From: a bacterium YEK0313
GTDB lineage: Bacteria > Pseudomonadota > Alphaproteobacteria > Rhizobiales > Phreatobacteraceae
Assembly: GCA_000751295.2 (NCBI GenBank)
Contig: CCMO02000001.1
Span: 979,501 to 1,043,500, forward strand
Reading direction: 5' to 3'
DNA length: 64,000 nt
In this document: positions 41,599 to 51,258 of the stretch, in pieces
How the letters are laid out: every line of letters starts with the position of its first letter
How positions within the stretch are numbered: position 1 is the first letter of the stretch
Program-made: the position numbers and the translations under genes
The notes under the pieces: generated by a model
Told to the model about the DNA's origin: nothing
The model's input: the letters and a program-made list of their open reading frames with translations, nothing else
Databases searched by the model: none

Positions 41599-42260
41599 GC
41601 GCCGCCGTCCGCGCCCTGATCTTCGACATGGACGGCACCATCGTCGACAATATGCGCTTCCACGACGATGCCTGGGAGGCCTTCCACCGGCGCCACGGCC
41701 TCGCCTTCGATCGCGCCCGCCATTTCACCGAGACCGCCGGCCGCACCGCCGACGAGATCTTCTCCGGCCTGTTTCCGGGCGCGACGGCCGACGAGCGCGC
41801 CGCCTATGCCAGCGAGAAGGAAGAGCTCTACCGCGCGACCTACCGGCCGCATGCGCGCCCGCTCGACGGGCTTCTCGCCCTGCTCGATGCGGCCGACCGG
41901 ATCGGCCTGCCGGCGGCGGTCGCCACCGCGGCCCCGCCCGAGAACATTGCGGTCGTGCTCGATACGCTCGACCTGCGCCGGCGCTTCAAGGCTATCGCCT
42001 CGCCGGCGCTCGGCCTGCGCGGCAAGCCGCATCCCGACATCTTCCTGAAGAGCGCGGACCTGATCGGCGTCGCGCCCGAGGCCTGCCTCGTCTTCGAGGA
42101 CGCCCCGCTCGGCCTCGAGGCGGCACGCCGCGCCGGCATGCGCGCGGTCGCCGTCACCACCATGCTGGCGGCCGAGGCTTTCGCCGACTTTCCCAACCGC
42201 ATCGCGACGATCGCCGATTTCTCCGGCTTCGATCTCGCCGGCCTGACGGAAGCCGCCTGA
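41595..42260 (+). CDS. HAD-superfamily phosphatase (beta-phosphoglucomutase-like)
   Basis: HAD hydrolase of 221 residues: nucleophile loop LIFDMDGTIVDN (residues 8-19), a helical cap, motif II in AAVATAAPPENI, Lys in RGKPHPDIFLK and motif IV in VFEDAPLGLEAARRAGM. The ATG overlaps rimM by ATGA and its stop overlaps trmD by TGATG, so it is translated with both. The substrate is unknown; it is an extra gene relative to the basic rpsP-rimM-trmD-rplS order. Confidence 0.9.
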   Translation: MSAAVRALIFDMDGTIVDNMRFHDDAWEAFHRRHGLAFDRARHFTETAGRTADEIFSGLFPGATADERAAYASEKEELYRATYRPHARPLDGLLALLDAADRIGLPAAVATAAPPENIAVVLDTLDLRRRFKAIASPALGLRGKPHPDIFLKSADLIGVAPEACLVFEDAPLGLEAARRAGMRAVAVTTMLAAEAFADFPNRIATIADFSGFDLAGLTEAA

Positions 42261-42955
42261 TGTTCCGCGCGAGCGTCCTCACTCTCTATCCCGAAATGTT
42301 CCCCGGACCGCTCGGCACCAGCCTTGCCGGCCGGGCTCTGGGCGAGGCCTGGTCGCTGGACACCGTGTTCATCCGCGATTTCGCCACCGGCCGCCACCGC
42401 ACCGCCGACGATACGCCGGCCGGCGGCGGCCCGGGCATGGTGATGAAGGCCGACGTGCTCGCCCGCGCCATCGATGCCGCCTCGCCTGAGGACGATCCCC
42501 GCCCGCGCCTCCTGATGTCGCCGCGCGGCGAGCCGCTGACGCAGCGCTATGTGCGCGAGCTCAGCGCCGGGCCGGGCGCCGTCATCCTCTGCGGCCGATT
42601 CGAGGGCGTCGATGAGCGCATCATTGCGGCGCGCGGCCTGAAGGAGGTTTCGATCGGCGACTATGTGCTGTCGGGTGGCGAGATGGCCGCTCTGGTGCTG
42701 CTCGACGCCGTCGTGCGCCTGCTGCCAGGGGTGATGGGGCACGACCAGTCGGGCACCGAGGAGAGCTTCGAGACGGGCCTGCTCGAATATCCGCACTATA
42801 CCCGGCCGCAGGTCTTCGAAGGCATGGAGATACCCGCCGTCCTGATCTCCGGCGACCATGCCCGGATCGCCCGGTGGCGGCGCGTCGAGGCCGAGCGGAT
42901 CACCCGCGAACGACGCCCCGACCTGTGGGACAAGCTGTCCGGCAAAAAGGCGTGA
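42260..42955 (+). CDS. trmD: tRNA (guanine37-N1)-methyltransferase TrmD
   Basis: SPOUT methylase of 231 residues: SVLTLYPEMFPGPLGTSLAG at the N-terminus, the deep-trefoil-knot SAM site in LCGRFEGVDERIIAARGLKEVSIGDYVLSGGE, and the Asp in DDTPAGGGPGM. It makes m1G37 to keep the reading frame. It starts on the HAD stop (TGATG). Confidence 0.96.
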   Translation: MFRASVLTLYPEMFPGPLGTSLAGRALGEAWSLDTVFIRDFATGRHRTADDTPAGGGPGMVMKADVLARAIDAASPEDDPRPRLLMSPRGEPLTQRYVRELSAGPGAVILCGRFEGVDERIIAARGLKEVSIGDYVLSGGEMAALVLLDAVVRLLPGVMGHDQSGTEESFETGLLEYPHYTRPQVFEGMEIPAVLISGDHARIARWRRVEAERITRERRPDLWDKLSGKKA

Positions 42956-43108
42956 CAAGCGCCGGCTTTTCGCGTATCGAGCCGCCTTCCGATCGGACCT
43001 GCGGTCTTTCCGCGCTCCTCGGACCAGGCCGGGCGCCAGCGCCTATCCTTTGGAACCAAGACCAACAACATGCCGCGCCGCTTTCGGCCGGCCACAAGGA
43101 CGAGACCC

Positions 43109-43501
43109 ATGAATCTGATCCAGACCCTCGAGGCCGAAGAGGCCGCCCGCGTTCTCGGCGAGAAGTCCATCCCCACCTTCGCTCCCGGCGACACCGTGAT
43201 CGTCAACGTCAAGGTCCGCGAAGGCGAGCGCACCCGCGTCCAGGCCTATGAGGGCGTCTGCATCGCCCGCTCCGGCGGCGGCCTGATGGAGAGCTTCACC
43301 GTCCGCAAGATTTCCTATGGCGAGGGCGTCGAGCGCGTCTTCCCGATCTATTCGCCCTCGATCGACTCGATCAAGGTCGTGCGCCGCGGCAAGGTCCGCC
43401 GCGCGAAGCTCTATTACCTGCGCGATCGCCGCGGCAAGTCGGCCCGTATCGCCGAGCGCACCGAGCGCGCCGCTCCGGGCGAGGGCAAGTCGGCCCGCTG
43501 A
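43109..43501 (+). CDS. rplS: 50S ribosomal protein bL19
   Basis: One hundred and thirty residues starting MNLIQTLEAEEAARVLGEK, then FAPGDTVIVNVKVREGERTRVQAYEGVCIAR and KLYYLRDRRGKSARI, the bL19 signature. It is 153 bp after trmD, so it may have its own promoter as well as readthrough. It is the last gene of the block. Confidence 0.97.
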   Translation: MNLIQTLEAEEAARVLGEKSIPTFAPGDTVIVNVKVREGERTRVQAYEGVCIARSGGGLMESFTVRKISYGEGVERVFPIYSPSIDSIKVVRRGKVRRAKLYYLRDRRGKSARIAERTERAAPGEGKSAR

Positions 43502-43532
43502 GCCGGCCACGCCAGCGACCGGACTGTTGCAG

Positions 43533-43560
43533 CGGGGCCCTCGGGGCCCCGTTCGCTTTT
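43533..43560 (+). terminator. Intrinsic terminator after rplS
   Basis: CGGGGCCC and GGGCCCCG pair around a TCG loop (43533-43551), followed by TTCGCTTTT, 31 bp after the rplS stop. Good stem; the T tract is interrupted. Confidence 0.7.
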
Positions 43561-43949
43561 CGGCTTCACTGGCAGGCCGGACCTCCGTAAGGCCGTTGCA
43601 TAAGAGCCGCAGAAGCACATTTTCCGCTGCCGGACAGGCCACGGGCCTCCGCTGCGCGCCGGTCATTTGCTAAGGCTTCACGCGAAGAGCGTTGGCCCGC
43701 CGAGGTAGACTTTGCCTAAGTAAGCACCGGTCTCAGTCCAGTTTCACCGCTCGCGCGGGATAGCGGCATGCTGTCCGTGCGCGTTTGTTCGTCGGGTGGC
43801 TGCAAGAGACCGGTCTGGCATTGTCATACTGTGCCATGCGCAGCTTTGCTGCCGCTGCTCTTCAGCTTCCCCGATATCGCCATTCCGCGCCCGCCAGGGC
43901 TGTCTCCTGCACCATCGCGATGGACTTCCGAACGGAAGGCCACGCCGAT
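43561..43949. other. Intergenic region before the DUF1062 gene
   Basis: About 390 bp with no gene, RNA or clear repeat that I can support. In-frame codons upstream of 43950 are open back to 43785 but do not look like protein of the family. Confidence 0.5.
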
Positions 43950-44585
43950 ATGTGCCATGCTCTCAAGGTCCGATGGACCGTCATTCCCCGAACCGCGCCC
44001 CGCCCCTGGATCGCCTGCGGCGGCTGCGGGGCCGCCAGGCCCTTCCAGGCGAGCGGCAAGATCAGGCTCAACGCCAATGGCCGCCGGCTCGACGCCTGGC
44101 TCATCTATCAGTGCGCCGGCTGCGGCGGGACCTGGAACCGGCCGATCTTCGAGCGGCGCAAGGTCCGCGCCATCGATCCCGCCGTGCTCGCGGCGCTGCA
44201 GTCCAACGACCCGGACTGGATCCGCGCGGAAACGTTCAATCTCGACGCCCTCAGGCGCAGGTCGGCCCGCATCGAGGAGTTCCCTGATGTCACGGTCACC
44301 AAGGACCTGCCGCGGGACACGCCCGGCTGGACGCGGCTGGCGATCGAGCTGATCGCGCCGCTGCCGGTCAGCACCCGACTCGACCGGCTGCTCGCATCTG
44401 AGCTGAAGCTCTCGCGGACGCGGCTGCAGGCCCTTCACGACGGCGGAGCGCTGACGACCCGTTGCGGGCGGGCCGACGCTCTCAGGCGACGTATCAGGAC
44501 CGGCACGCAGGTGATCCTCGATCTGGCCGGCGAGACCGACCGGGAGCGATCCTGGCGGGCGCTGGCGACAGGGGATGGGCCGTAG
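43950..44585 (+). CDS. DUF1062 domain-containing protein
   Basis: About 211 residues with a zinc-ribbon-like CxxC pair: ACGGCGAARPF and YQCAGCGGTWNRP, flanking SGKIRLNANGRRLDAWLIY. This is the DUF1062 pattern, of unknown function. The C-terminal part (DRLLASELKLSRTRLQALHDGG) is S4-like, a fold that binds RNA, so a nucleic acid role is possible. ATG 43950 has GGAAGG about 11 nt upstream; ATG 43920 is an alternative. It is alone in its orientation between rplS and the convergent transporter gene. Confidence 0.78.
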   Translation: MCHALKVRWTVIPRTAPRPWIACGGCGAARPFQASGKIRLNANGRRLDAWLIYQCAGCGGTWNRPIFERRKVRAIDPAVLAALQSNDPDWIRAETFNLDALRRRSARIEEFPDVTVTKDLPRDTPGWTRLAIELIAPLPVSTRLDRLLASELKLSRTRLQALHDGGALTTRCGRADALRRRIRTGTQVILDLAGETDRERSWRALATGDGP

Positions 44586-44648
44586 GCAAGGCATGCCGCC
44601 GAGCCTTGATGGTTCGGCGGCTTTCGCACCACGGCGCGAAGCCGACCC

Positions 44649-45635
44649 TCACTCGATCCGGGCGCCGGAGGCGCGCACGATCTCGGACCAGACCTTGAGG
44701 TCGCTCTCCAGTTTCGCCGCCAGTTCCTGGGGCGTCGAGGTGACGATGTCGGCGCCCTGCTGCGCGAACTTCTCCTTCATGTCGGGTTTCGCCAGGGCGG
44801 CATGGGTTGCGGCGACGAGCCGGTCGACGATCGGCTGCGGCGTGCCGGCCACCGCATAGAGCGCGATCCATAGTTCGGCGTCGAAGCCGGGCACCGTGTC
44901 GGCGATCGGCGGCACGTCCGGAATATTGGCATTGCGCTTGATCGTGGAGACGCCGAGCGCACGCACGGTGCCGGCCTGGATCTGGCTGATCACCGCCGGC
45001 AGGTTGGAGAAGGTGATCGGCACATGGCCGGCAATGACGTCGCTGAGCGCCGGGGCGATGCCGCGATAGGGAATGTGCTTGAGGTCGATGCCGGCGCGCG
45101 ACTTCAGCATTTCGCCGACGAGATGGTTGAGGGTGCCGTTGCCGGCCGAGGCATATTGGTATTCGCCGGGCTTGTCCTTGGCCATGCGGATGAGGTCGGC
45201 GACCGTGCGGGCCGGAAAGGCCGGGTTGACGACCAGGACGTTCGGCACCGTGCCGAGCATGGAGATCGGCGCGAAATCCTTCACGGGGTCGAAGCCGGTG
45301 CGCGCATAGAGTGCCGGATTGATCGCCTGGCTCGCCGAGATGGTGATGAGCAGCGTGTAGCCGTCGGGCGCCGAGCGGGCGGCGGCCTGGGAGCCGAGAT
45401 TGCCTCCGGCGCCGGCCCGGTTCTCGACGACGAAGCGCTGGCCGAGGACGTCGGCGAGCTTCTCGGCGACGATCCGGCCGATAATGTCGTTCGCCCCGCC
45501 CGCTGCCTGCGGCACGATCACCGTCACCGGCCGGTTCGGATAGTCGGCCTGGGCCAGCAGCCGCGTCGACAGGGCCGGCGCGGCGACAACCGAAGAAAGA
45601 AGGCCGAGCGTGGCGCGGCGGGACAAGGCGGGCAT
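44649..45635 (-). CDS. Tripartite tricarboxylate transporter substrate-binding protein (Bug family), orphan
   Basis: Periplasmic binding protein of 328 residues with a Tat-like leader (SRRATLGLLSSVVAAPALS), the Bug hallmarks VIVPQAAGGANDIIGRI and VVENRAGAGGNLG, and a domain-linking YASAGNGTLNHL. These proteins feed TctAB permeases with carboxylates. No tctA/tctB is adjacent, as is common for orphan Bugs. The ligand is unknown. Confidence 0.93.
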   Translation of the reverse strand: MPALSRRATLGLLSSVVAAPALSTRLLAQADYPNRPVTVIVPQAAGGANDIIGRIVAEKLADVLGQRFVVENRAGAGGNLGSQAAARSAPDGYTLLITISASQAINPALYARTGFDPVKDFAPISMLGTVPNVLVVNPAFPARTVADLIRMAKDKPGEYQYASAGNGTLNHLVGEMLKSRAGIDLKHIPYRGIAPALSDVIAGHVPITFSNLPAVISQIQAGTVRALGVSTIKRNANIPDVPPIADTVPGFDAELWIALYAVAGTPQPIVDRLVAATHAALAKPDMKEKFAQQGADIVTSTPQELAAKLESDLKVWSEIVRASGARIE

Positions 45636-45716
45636 GGCAGGCTCCGGGCTGCGAAGGATGAACGCGGCCGGAAAATGCCATGGGGCGGGCCCCTCGCGGA
45701 AGCGGTTTTGCGCGCC

Positions 45717-46427
45717 TCAGCCGGCGGCCGGCGCGACCCGCCCGGCAGTGCGGCCGGCGACCAGCCAATAGGCGAGCCCGCCGCAAAGGCCGGGCAGGAC
45801 AAAGAGGAGGGCGAGGCCTGCGGTCGAGACCGGTCCGCGCGGCAGCGGCGCGCCGGCAGCGAATTGCAGCCCGAAGACGACCGACGCGACCAGGACGGCG
45901 GACAGCGTCCCGGCGGCGCCGTAGAAGACCGGCGAGCGCATGCCGCGCCGCTCGGCATAGGCGATGATCGCGGCCGCCGGCGCGAGGGCGAAGACGCCGA
46001 TGGCGAGGCCGGCCAGCTTGACGCCGAGATAGAGCGATCCGAGCGCCGTGACGGCATCGCTGCCGCCCGAAGGCACGGTGCGCGCGGAACCGAGACCGGC
46101 ATAGACCAGGAACATGACGAGAGCCGCGACGAGGCAGGCGCCGGCATAGCCGGCCATGACGACCAGCGCCCGGTCGAGGCGCCGGCCGCGATAGACGGCG
46201 GTGACGAGCGCCGCCAGCAGGGCGGCCAGCACGGCCAGAGCCGCGAGATTGGCGAGCGCCAGGCCATGCTGCGCGCCGCCGCCGGCAATCGTATAGCCGC
46301 CCTGCCCGTTCGGCGCGAGAAACAGGCCGAGCATGCGAAAGGCGAGATAATCGGTCAGCGCGAGCGCCGCCAGCGCGCCGGCCGCGACGGTCGCCAGCCG
46401 TGCTGGCGCGGTGTTCAGCCGGGTCAT
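45717..46427 (-). CDS. Integral membrane protein of unknown function
   Basis: Two hundred and thirty-six residues with about six or seven hydrophobic helices (LATVAAGALAALALTDYLAF, LAALAVLAALLAALVTAVYR, and others) separated by short loops; AERRGMRSPVFYGAAG is cytoplasmic-like. ATG 46427 has GGGGG about 8 nt upstream. I do not recognise a family. It is co-directional with the Bug gene (81 bp) and divergent from uvrB, which gives no functional hint. Confidence 0.68.
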   Translation of the reverse strand: MTRLNTAPARLATVAAGALAALALTDYLAFRMLGLFLAPNGQGGYTIAGGGAQHGLALANLAALAVLAALLAALVTAVYRGRRLDRALVVMAGYAGACLVAALVMFLVYAGLGSARTVPSGGSDAVTALGSLYLGVKLAGLAIGVFALAPAAAIIAYAERRGMRSPVFYGAAGTLSAVLVASVVFGLQFAAGAPLPRGPVSTAGLALLFVLPGLCGGLAYWLVAGRTAGRVAPAAG

Positions 46428-46597
46428 GGCCACCCCCTGTCCTTGATGCCAGGCTGCCACCATGACCGAGATGCGCCGCGGCGCCGTGCGCAGGCGCACA
46501 GACCGCTTCCATGCTGCTGCCATGCCCTGGCAACAGGATGCCGCGCCCGCGCGCGCCGGCTCTTCCGTTCCGTCCGGCCACAGCCCATATTGCGGCC

Positions 46598-49288
46598 ATG
46601 TCGAAAAAGCCGAAGCAGCCCGTCGCTGAAGTTCCGCGGTCGCCAGCCGATGGCGCATCGAAGGCGTCCGGAGCCAGGGCGGCAAAACCGAAGACACCGC
46701 GCTCGAAGGCCTCGAAGCCCGAGCTGATCCCGCTCGGCCCGGCGCTGGCGGATCTGCTCAATCCTGCGATCAACCGGGGCACGGCGGGCGTCGGCTCGAC
46801 CACCGGCCAGACCCAGCAGGGCAGTTTCGGCGAGGCGCCGCAGGCCGGCTTCGAGGCCCAGGCGAGCCTTGCCGACAAGGCGCTGGCGCATCGGCTCGGC
46901 ATCGGCGTCGAGCAGGCCCAGGCCATGAACATCGCGCCGCTCGACGTCGAGGCCGAGATCGGCGCTTCCGGCGTCACCGCCACGGTGAAGGCGCTGGAGC
47001 GGCTGATCCAGGAAGGCCGGCCGGAGGTCAACGGCCAGGTCTGGACGCCGCATAAGCCGGCGCGGCCGGAAAAGTGGGAAGGCGGCAAGGCCTTCGAACT
47101 GGTCTCCGACTTCAAGCCGGCCGGCGACCAGCCGACCGCCATCGCCGAGCTGGTCGAGGGCCTGTCGCGGCAGGAGCGCGACCAGGTGCTGCTCGGCGTC
47201 ACCGGCTCGGGCAAGACCTTCACCGCCGCCCAGATCATCGCGACGACCCAGCGGCCGGCCATCGTGCTGGCGCCGAACAAGACGCTGGCAGCCCAGCTCT
47301 ACGGCGAGTTCAAGGCGTTCTTCCCGAACAACGCGGTCGAGTACTTCGTCTCGTACTACGACTACTACCAGCCCGAAGCCTATGTGCCGCGCTCGGACAC
47401 CTATATCGAGAAGGAATCCTCGATCAACGAGCAGATCGACCGGATGCGCCACTCGGCGACCCGCGCCCTGCTCGAGCGCGACGACGTGATCATCGTCGCC
47501 TCGGTCTCCTGCATCTACGGCATCGGTTCGGTCGAGACCTATACGGCCATGACCTTCGGCGTGAAGGTCGGCGAGAAGCTCGACCAGCGCCAGCTCATCG
47601 CCGACCTCATCGCGCTGCAGTACAAGCGCACCCAGGTCGACTTCTCGCGCGGCACCTTCCGGGTGCGCGGCGACACGATCGAACTGTTCCCGGCCCACCT
47701 CGAGGACCGCGCCTGGCGCATCGGCCTGTTCGGCGACGAGGTCGAGGCGATCCACGAATTCGACCCGTTGACCGGCCAGAAGACCGCCGACCTCTCCTTC
47801 GTCAAGGTCTATGCCAATTCCCACTATGTGACGCCGCGGCCGACCCTGGTGCAGGCGATCTCCGGCATCAAGGAAGAGCTGCGCTGGCGGCTCGAGGAGC
47901 TGAACCGGGCCGGACGCCTGCTGGAGGCGCAGCGGCTCGAGCAGCGCACGCTGTTCGACCTCGAAATGATGGAGGCCACCGGCTCCTGCGCCGGCATCGA
48001 GAACTATTCGCGCTGGCTCACCGGCCGCCGGCCCGGCGAGCCGCCGCCGACCCTGTTCGAATATGTGCCCGACAACGCCCTGGTCTTCGTCGACGAAAGC
48101 CATGTCACCGTGCCGCAGATCGGCGCCATGTATCGCGGCGACTTCCGGCGCAAGGCGACGCTCGCCGAATACGGCTTCCGCCTGCCCTCCTGCATGGACA
48201 ACCGGCCGCTGCGCTTCGAGGAATGGGAGGCGATGCGGCCGCAGACCGTCCATGTCTCGGCGACGCCGGGGGCCTGGGAGCTGGAGCAGACCGGCGGCGT
48301 CTTCGCCGAACAGGTGATCCGCCCGACCGGCCTGATCGACCCGGTCTGCATCGTCCGCCCAGCCCGCACCCAGGTCGACGACCTGATCGGCGAGGTCAAG
48401 GCGACCGCCGCCGCCGGCTACCGGTCGCTGGTCACCGTGCTGACCAAGCGCATGGCCGAGGACCTCACCGAATATCTGCACGAGCAGGGCGTCCGGGTGC
48501 GCTACATGCACTCCGACATCGACACGATCGAGCGCATCGAGATCCTGCGCGATCTCAGGCTCGGCGCCTTCGACGTGCTGGTCGGCATCAACCTCCTGCG
48601 CGAGGGCCTCGACATTCCCGAATGCGCCCTCGTCGCCATCCTCGATGCCGACAAGGAAGGCTTCCTGCGCTCGGAAACCTCGCTGATCCAGACCATCGGC
48701 CGCGCCGCGCGCAATGTCGACGGCCGCGTTCTGCTCTATGCCGACCAGATGACCGGCTCGCTGGAGCGCGCCATGGCGGAAACCAACCGCCGGCGCGAGA
48801 AGCAGATGGCCTGGAACGAGGCCAACGGCATCACCCCGCAGAGCGTCAAGAAGGCGATCGCCCAGATCCTGGAGTCGGTCTACGAGAAGGATCACGTCAC
48901 CGTCGATACCGGCCTCGCCAAGTCCGGCGCGGCGGTCGGCCACAATCTGGCGGCGGTCACCGCCGATCTCGAAAAGCGCATGCGCGAGGCCGCGGCCGAC
49001 CTGCGCTTCGAGGAAGCCGCGCGCCTGCGCGACGAGCTGAAGCGGCTGCGCGAGACCGAGCTTGCCGTGCTCGACGATCCCATGGCGCGCCAGGAGGCGG
49101 TCGAGGACCGGGCCGGCAGCTATCGCGGCGACCGCAAATACGGCCGGGCCGCCAACCTGCCGCCGTCACGCGCGGCCAAGCCCGACCTCGACACGATGGG
49201 GCCGGGCACCGACCGCGAACTGCCGGCGGGGGCGGAGAGCTACCGCAAGGCCGGCGGCGGCAAGGGCGGCCGCCGGTGGAAGCGATAG
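46598..49288 (+). CDS. uvrB: Excinuclease ABC subunit UvrB
   Basis: Nucleotide excision repair helicase of 896 residues, against about 670 in E. coli. Residues 1-150 are an alphaproteobacterial extension (Ala/Pro-rich, low complexity in part). Then come Walker A GVTGSGKTFTAAQ, the beta-hairpin SYYDYYQPEAYVP that clamps DNA, motif II VDESH, motif VI QTIGRAARN and the C-terminal UVR motif (LRFEEAARLRDELKRL) for UvrC. The last about 70 residues are Gly/Arg/Lys-rich. The ATG at 46598 lacks a strong Shine-Dalgarno, but starts the shared extension. Confidence 0.96.
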   Translation: MSKKPKQPVAEVPRSPADGASKASGARAAKPKTPRSKASKPELIPLGPALADLLNPAINRGTAGVGSTTGQTQQGSFGEAPQAGFEAQASLADKALAHRLGIGVEQAQAMNIAPLDVEAEIGASGVTATVKALERLIQEGRPEVNGQVWTPHKPARPEKWEGGKAFELVSDFKPAGDQPTAIAELVEGLSRQERDQVLLGVTGSGKTFTAAQIIATTQRPAIVLAPNKTLAAQLYGEFKAFFPNNAVEYFVSYYDYYQPEAYVPRSDTYIEKESSINEQIDRMRHSATRALLERDDVIIVASVSCIYGIGSVETYTAMTFGVKVGEKLDQRQLIADLIALQYKRTQVDFSRGTFRVRGDTIELFPAHLEDRAWRIGLFGDEVEAIHEFDPLTGQKTADLSFVKVYANSHYVTPRPTLVQAISGIKEELRWRLEELNRAGRLLEAQRLEQRTLFDLEMMEATGSCAGIENYSRWLTGRRPGEPPPTLFEYVPDNALVFVDESHVTVPQIGAMYRGDFRRKATLAEYGFRLPSCMDNRPLRFEEWEAMRPQTVHVSATPGAWELEQTGGVFAEQVIRPTGLIDPVCIVRPARTQVDDLIGEVKATAAAGYRSLVTVLTKRMAEDLTEYLHEQGVRVRYMHSDIDTIERIEILRDLRLGAFDVLVGINLLREGLDIPECALVAILDADKEGFLRSETSLIQTIGRAARNVDGRVLLYADQMTGSLERAMAETNRRREKQMAWNEANGITPQSVKKAIAQILESVYEKDHVTVDTGLAKSGAAVGHNLAAVTADLEKRMREAAADLRFEEAARLRDELKRLRETELAVLDDPMARQEAVEDRAGSYRGDRKYGRAANLPPSRAAKPDLDTMGPGTDRELPAGAESYRKAGGGKGGRRWKR

Positions 49289-49467
49289 GAAAGACGGTGC
49301 GACCCGACGGCATGATAAACTTGGCCCATCTACTGGCAGAGCCTTCCGTGTCAGACACTTCTAAGGTCGTTGTCCGCGACGCTCGCATATCTTTGCGCAC
49401 TCATCCAAAATGACACGTTTATTTTGCTAAAATTGAAATTGCATACCTATTCCCTTATGTTCTACAC

Positions 49468-50901
49468 ATGAGCAGAATAATTGATTCTGCCTTCCTTTGC
49501 GGATCATTGGCGATGATTGCTGTGAGTTCAATACCGGACAGTCAAGTCCGACATCTCCTAACAAGAGGCGAAAGCCATTTCTTCGATCTCAAATCCAAGA
49601 AAATTGCACCGGCAAAGCTGACTAGAACCCTTTCAGCGTTTGCAAATGCTGATGGAGGTGAACTGCTGATCGGTGTTGAGGAATTTGAGGATGGAAAATT
49701 CCGCTGGGATGGCTTCTCTTCACAAGAAGAAGCAAACGGAATTATTCAATGTTTCGAGCAATTTTTTCCCATTGGAACGTATTTTCGTTATAATTTCCTA
49801 AGCAACGAAAAGGAAAATGGTTTTACACTTCTTTGTGAAATCGAGAAGACGCCCGACCTTAAAAAAGGATCCGATGACAAAATATATTTACGTCGCGGTG
49901 CCCAAAATTTACCACAGGTAACGCCAGAAGAAATACATCGACTGAATCTGAACAAAGGTCTAATCTCGTTTGAAGATCAAACTATTTCCGCTGAAAAGGA
50001 TATTATTACGAATTCGAGCGCAATCATCGAATTCTCGTTAGATATTATACCACTATCTGAGCCGGAAAGTTGGCTTAGGAAACAACGTCTTCTTAATCAG
50101 GAAAAACCAACCGTCGCCGGTATCGTATTATTTTCAGATGAGCCTCAAACGGATTTACCGAAAGCCTCTGTCAAACTTTATCGCTACCGGACGTCCGATA
50201 TGGAAGGAACTCGGGCTACTCTCGATTTTGATCCAAAGGCTGTCGAGGGAAATGCATATAGTCAAATCTTCTCTGCTGTGTCGGAAATAAAGAGACTCAT
50301 TGAAAATATTCCCGTTGTCGGTCAATCTGGTCTGGAGAGGATAGAATACCCAACAGAGGCCATCCACGAAATTGTCACGAATGCTGTAATCCATCGAGAT
50401 TATAGCTTAAATGATGACACTCATGTTCGAATATTCGATAATAGAATTGAAATACAGAGTCCTGGAATACTACCAGCTCATATAAATACAAAAAATATAT
50501 TAAATGAAAGATTTGCGAGAAATCCGAAAATTGTCAGAATCCTAAACAAATTTAAAAATCCCCCCAATAAAGATGTTGGAGAGGGGCTCAATACTGCATT
50601 TCAGGCCATGAGAAATCTAAAATTGAAAGATCCTGAGATTTTACAGAGGGACGGATCTGTTTTAGTAATACTAAAGCACGAAAAACTTGGATCTCCCGAA
50701 CAGTTGATAGTCGAATACCTTCGTACGAACGAAGAAATAAATAACGCGACAGGACGGGCAATATGTCAAATCGGATCTGAAAATACGATGAAACGGCACT
50801 TTCAGCGCATGCTATCCTCCGAATTAATCGAAAGGATACCAAACAGACCTCAGAGCAAGACGGGATATAGAAAAGGTAGAAATTTTCCAAAAGATAAATA
50901 A
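49468..50901 (+). CDS. AlbA_2/Schlafen-type domain protein with C-terminal HATPase (divergent AAA-4-like regulator), AT-rich
   Basis: Up to 477 residues. Residues about 30-140 match the AlbA_2 domain (ESHFFDLKSKKIAP, ADGGELLIGVEEFEDGKF). The second half has the GHKL-like ATP-binding segment EAIHEIVTNAVIHRDYSLNDDTHVRIFDNRIEIQSPG and GEGLNTAFQAM. A C-terminal helix-turn-helix-like part follows. Codon use and about 40% GC differ sharply from the flanking genes, which marks horizontal transfer. Start is uncertain: ATG 49468 or 49513 (MIAVSS). Such proteins are proposed regulators and are frequent in defence islands; function here is open. GC rises again by about 51060. Confidence 0.72.
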   Translation: MSRIIDSAFLCGSLAMIAVSSIPDSQVRHLLTRGESHFFDLKSKKIAPAKLTRTLSAFANADGGELLIGVEEFEDGKFRWDGFSSQEEANGIIQCFEQFFPIGTYFRYNFLSNEKENGFTLLCEIEKTPDLKKGSDDKIYLRRGAQNLPQVTPEEIHRLNLNKGLISFEDQTISAEKDIITNSSAIIEFSLDIIPLSEPESWLRKQRLLNQEKPTVAGIVLFSDEPQTDLPKASVKLYRYRTSDMEGTRATLDFDPKAVEGNAYSQIFSAVSEIKRLIENIPVVGQSGLERIEYPTEAIHEIVTNAVIHRDYSLNDDTHVRIFDNRIEIQSPGILPAHINTKNILNERFARNPKIVRILNKFKNPPNKDVGEGLNTAFQAMRNLKLKDPEILQRDGSVLVILKHEKLGSPEQLIVEYLRTNEEINNATGRAICQIGSENTMKRHFQRMLSSELIERIPNRPQSKTGYRKGRNFPKDK

Positions 50902-51185
50902 CGCAGAAATTGCGTGAATATAGAAACAAAATTGAAAGAAACAAAATTGAACAGGAAAAGATATAGAATCTTTTTGCGCACACCTAAGTGCCAACGAAAT
51001 TTCACAAGGAAGCATGTACGTTTCGAGAATGTGCCCCAAAGTCCGGATGCAAGTTCAGGACCAGCTAAAAGCTATCCCAAGACCGACGGCAGGCCGTAGA
51101 AGCGGCAGGCTGAACAGCGCTCTCGTCGGAGTGTTCCTGCGCGGGATCAAGAAGCGCGTCGGATGCGCGGGTTTGGGACAATTTT
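50902..51185. other. Island intergenic region
   Basis: The transition from AT-rich to GC-rich DNA between the AlbA_2 gene and hipB. I see no gene or RNA; a promoter and operators follow at 51186-51251. Confidence 0.5.
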
Positions 51186-51251
51186 GCTCCCGTCAGGGAG
51201 CATTTTGTCTTGACGTGGGCCGTCGCCGTGACGATGTTCCCGTTAGGGTAC
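51186..51251. promoter_or_regulatory. Twin operators and promoter of hipBA
   Basis: Site 1 is GCTCCC-GTCA-GGGAGC (51186-51201, perfect); site 2 is GTTCCC-GTTA-GGGTAC (51236-51251, one mismatch), with centres 50 bp apart. They share TCCCGTYAGGG. Between them lies TTGACG (51210-51215), a -35-like hexamer, with a weak GATGTT at the expected -10. The second site ends 7 bp before the hipB start. This layout is that of an autoregulated toxin-antitoxin promoter. Confidence 0.65.
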
Positions 51252-51258
51252 AAAGCCA

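Noticed and set aside
49312..49413. Possible 33-aa peptide (ATG at 49312) just after uvrB
   Set aside because: No ribosome-binding site or known family; it is most likely chance read-through at the island border.
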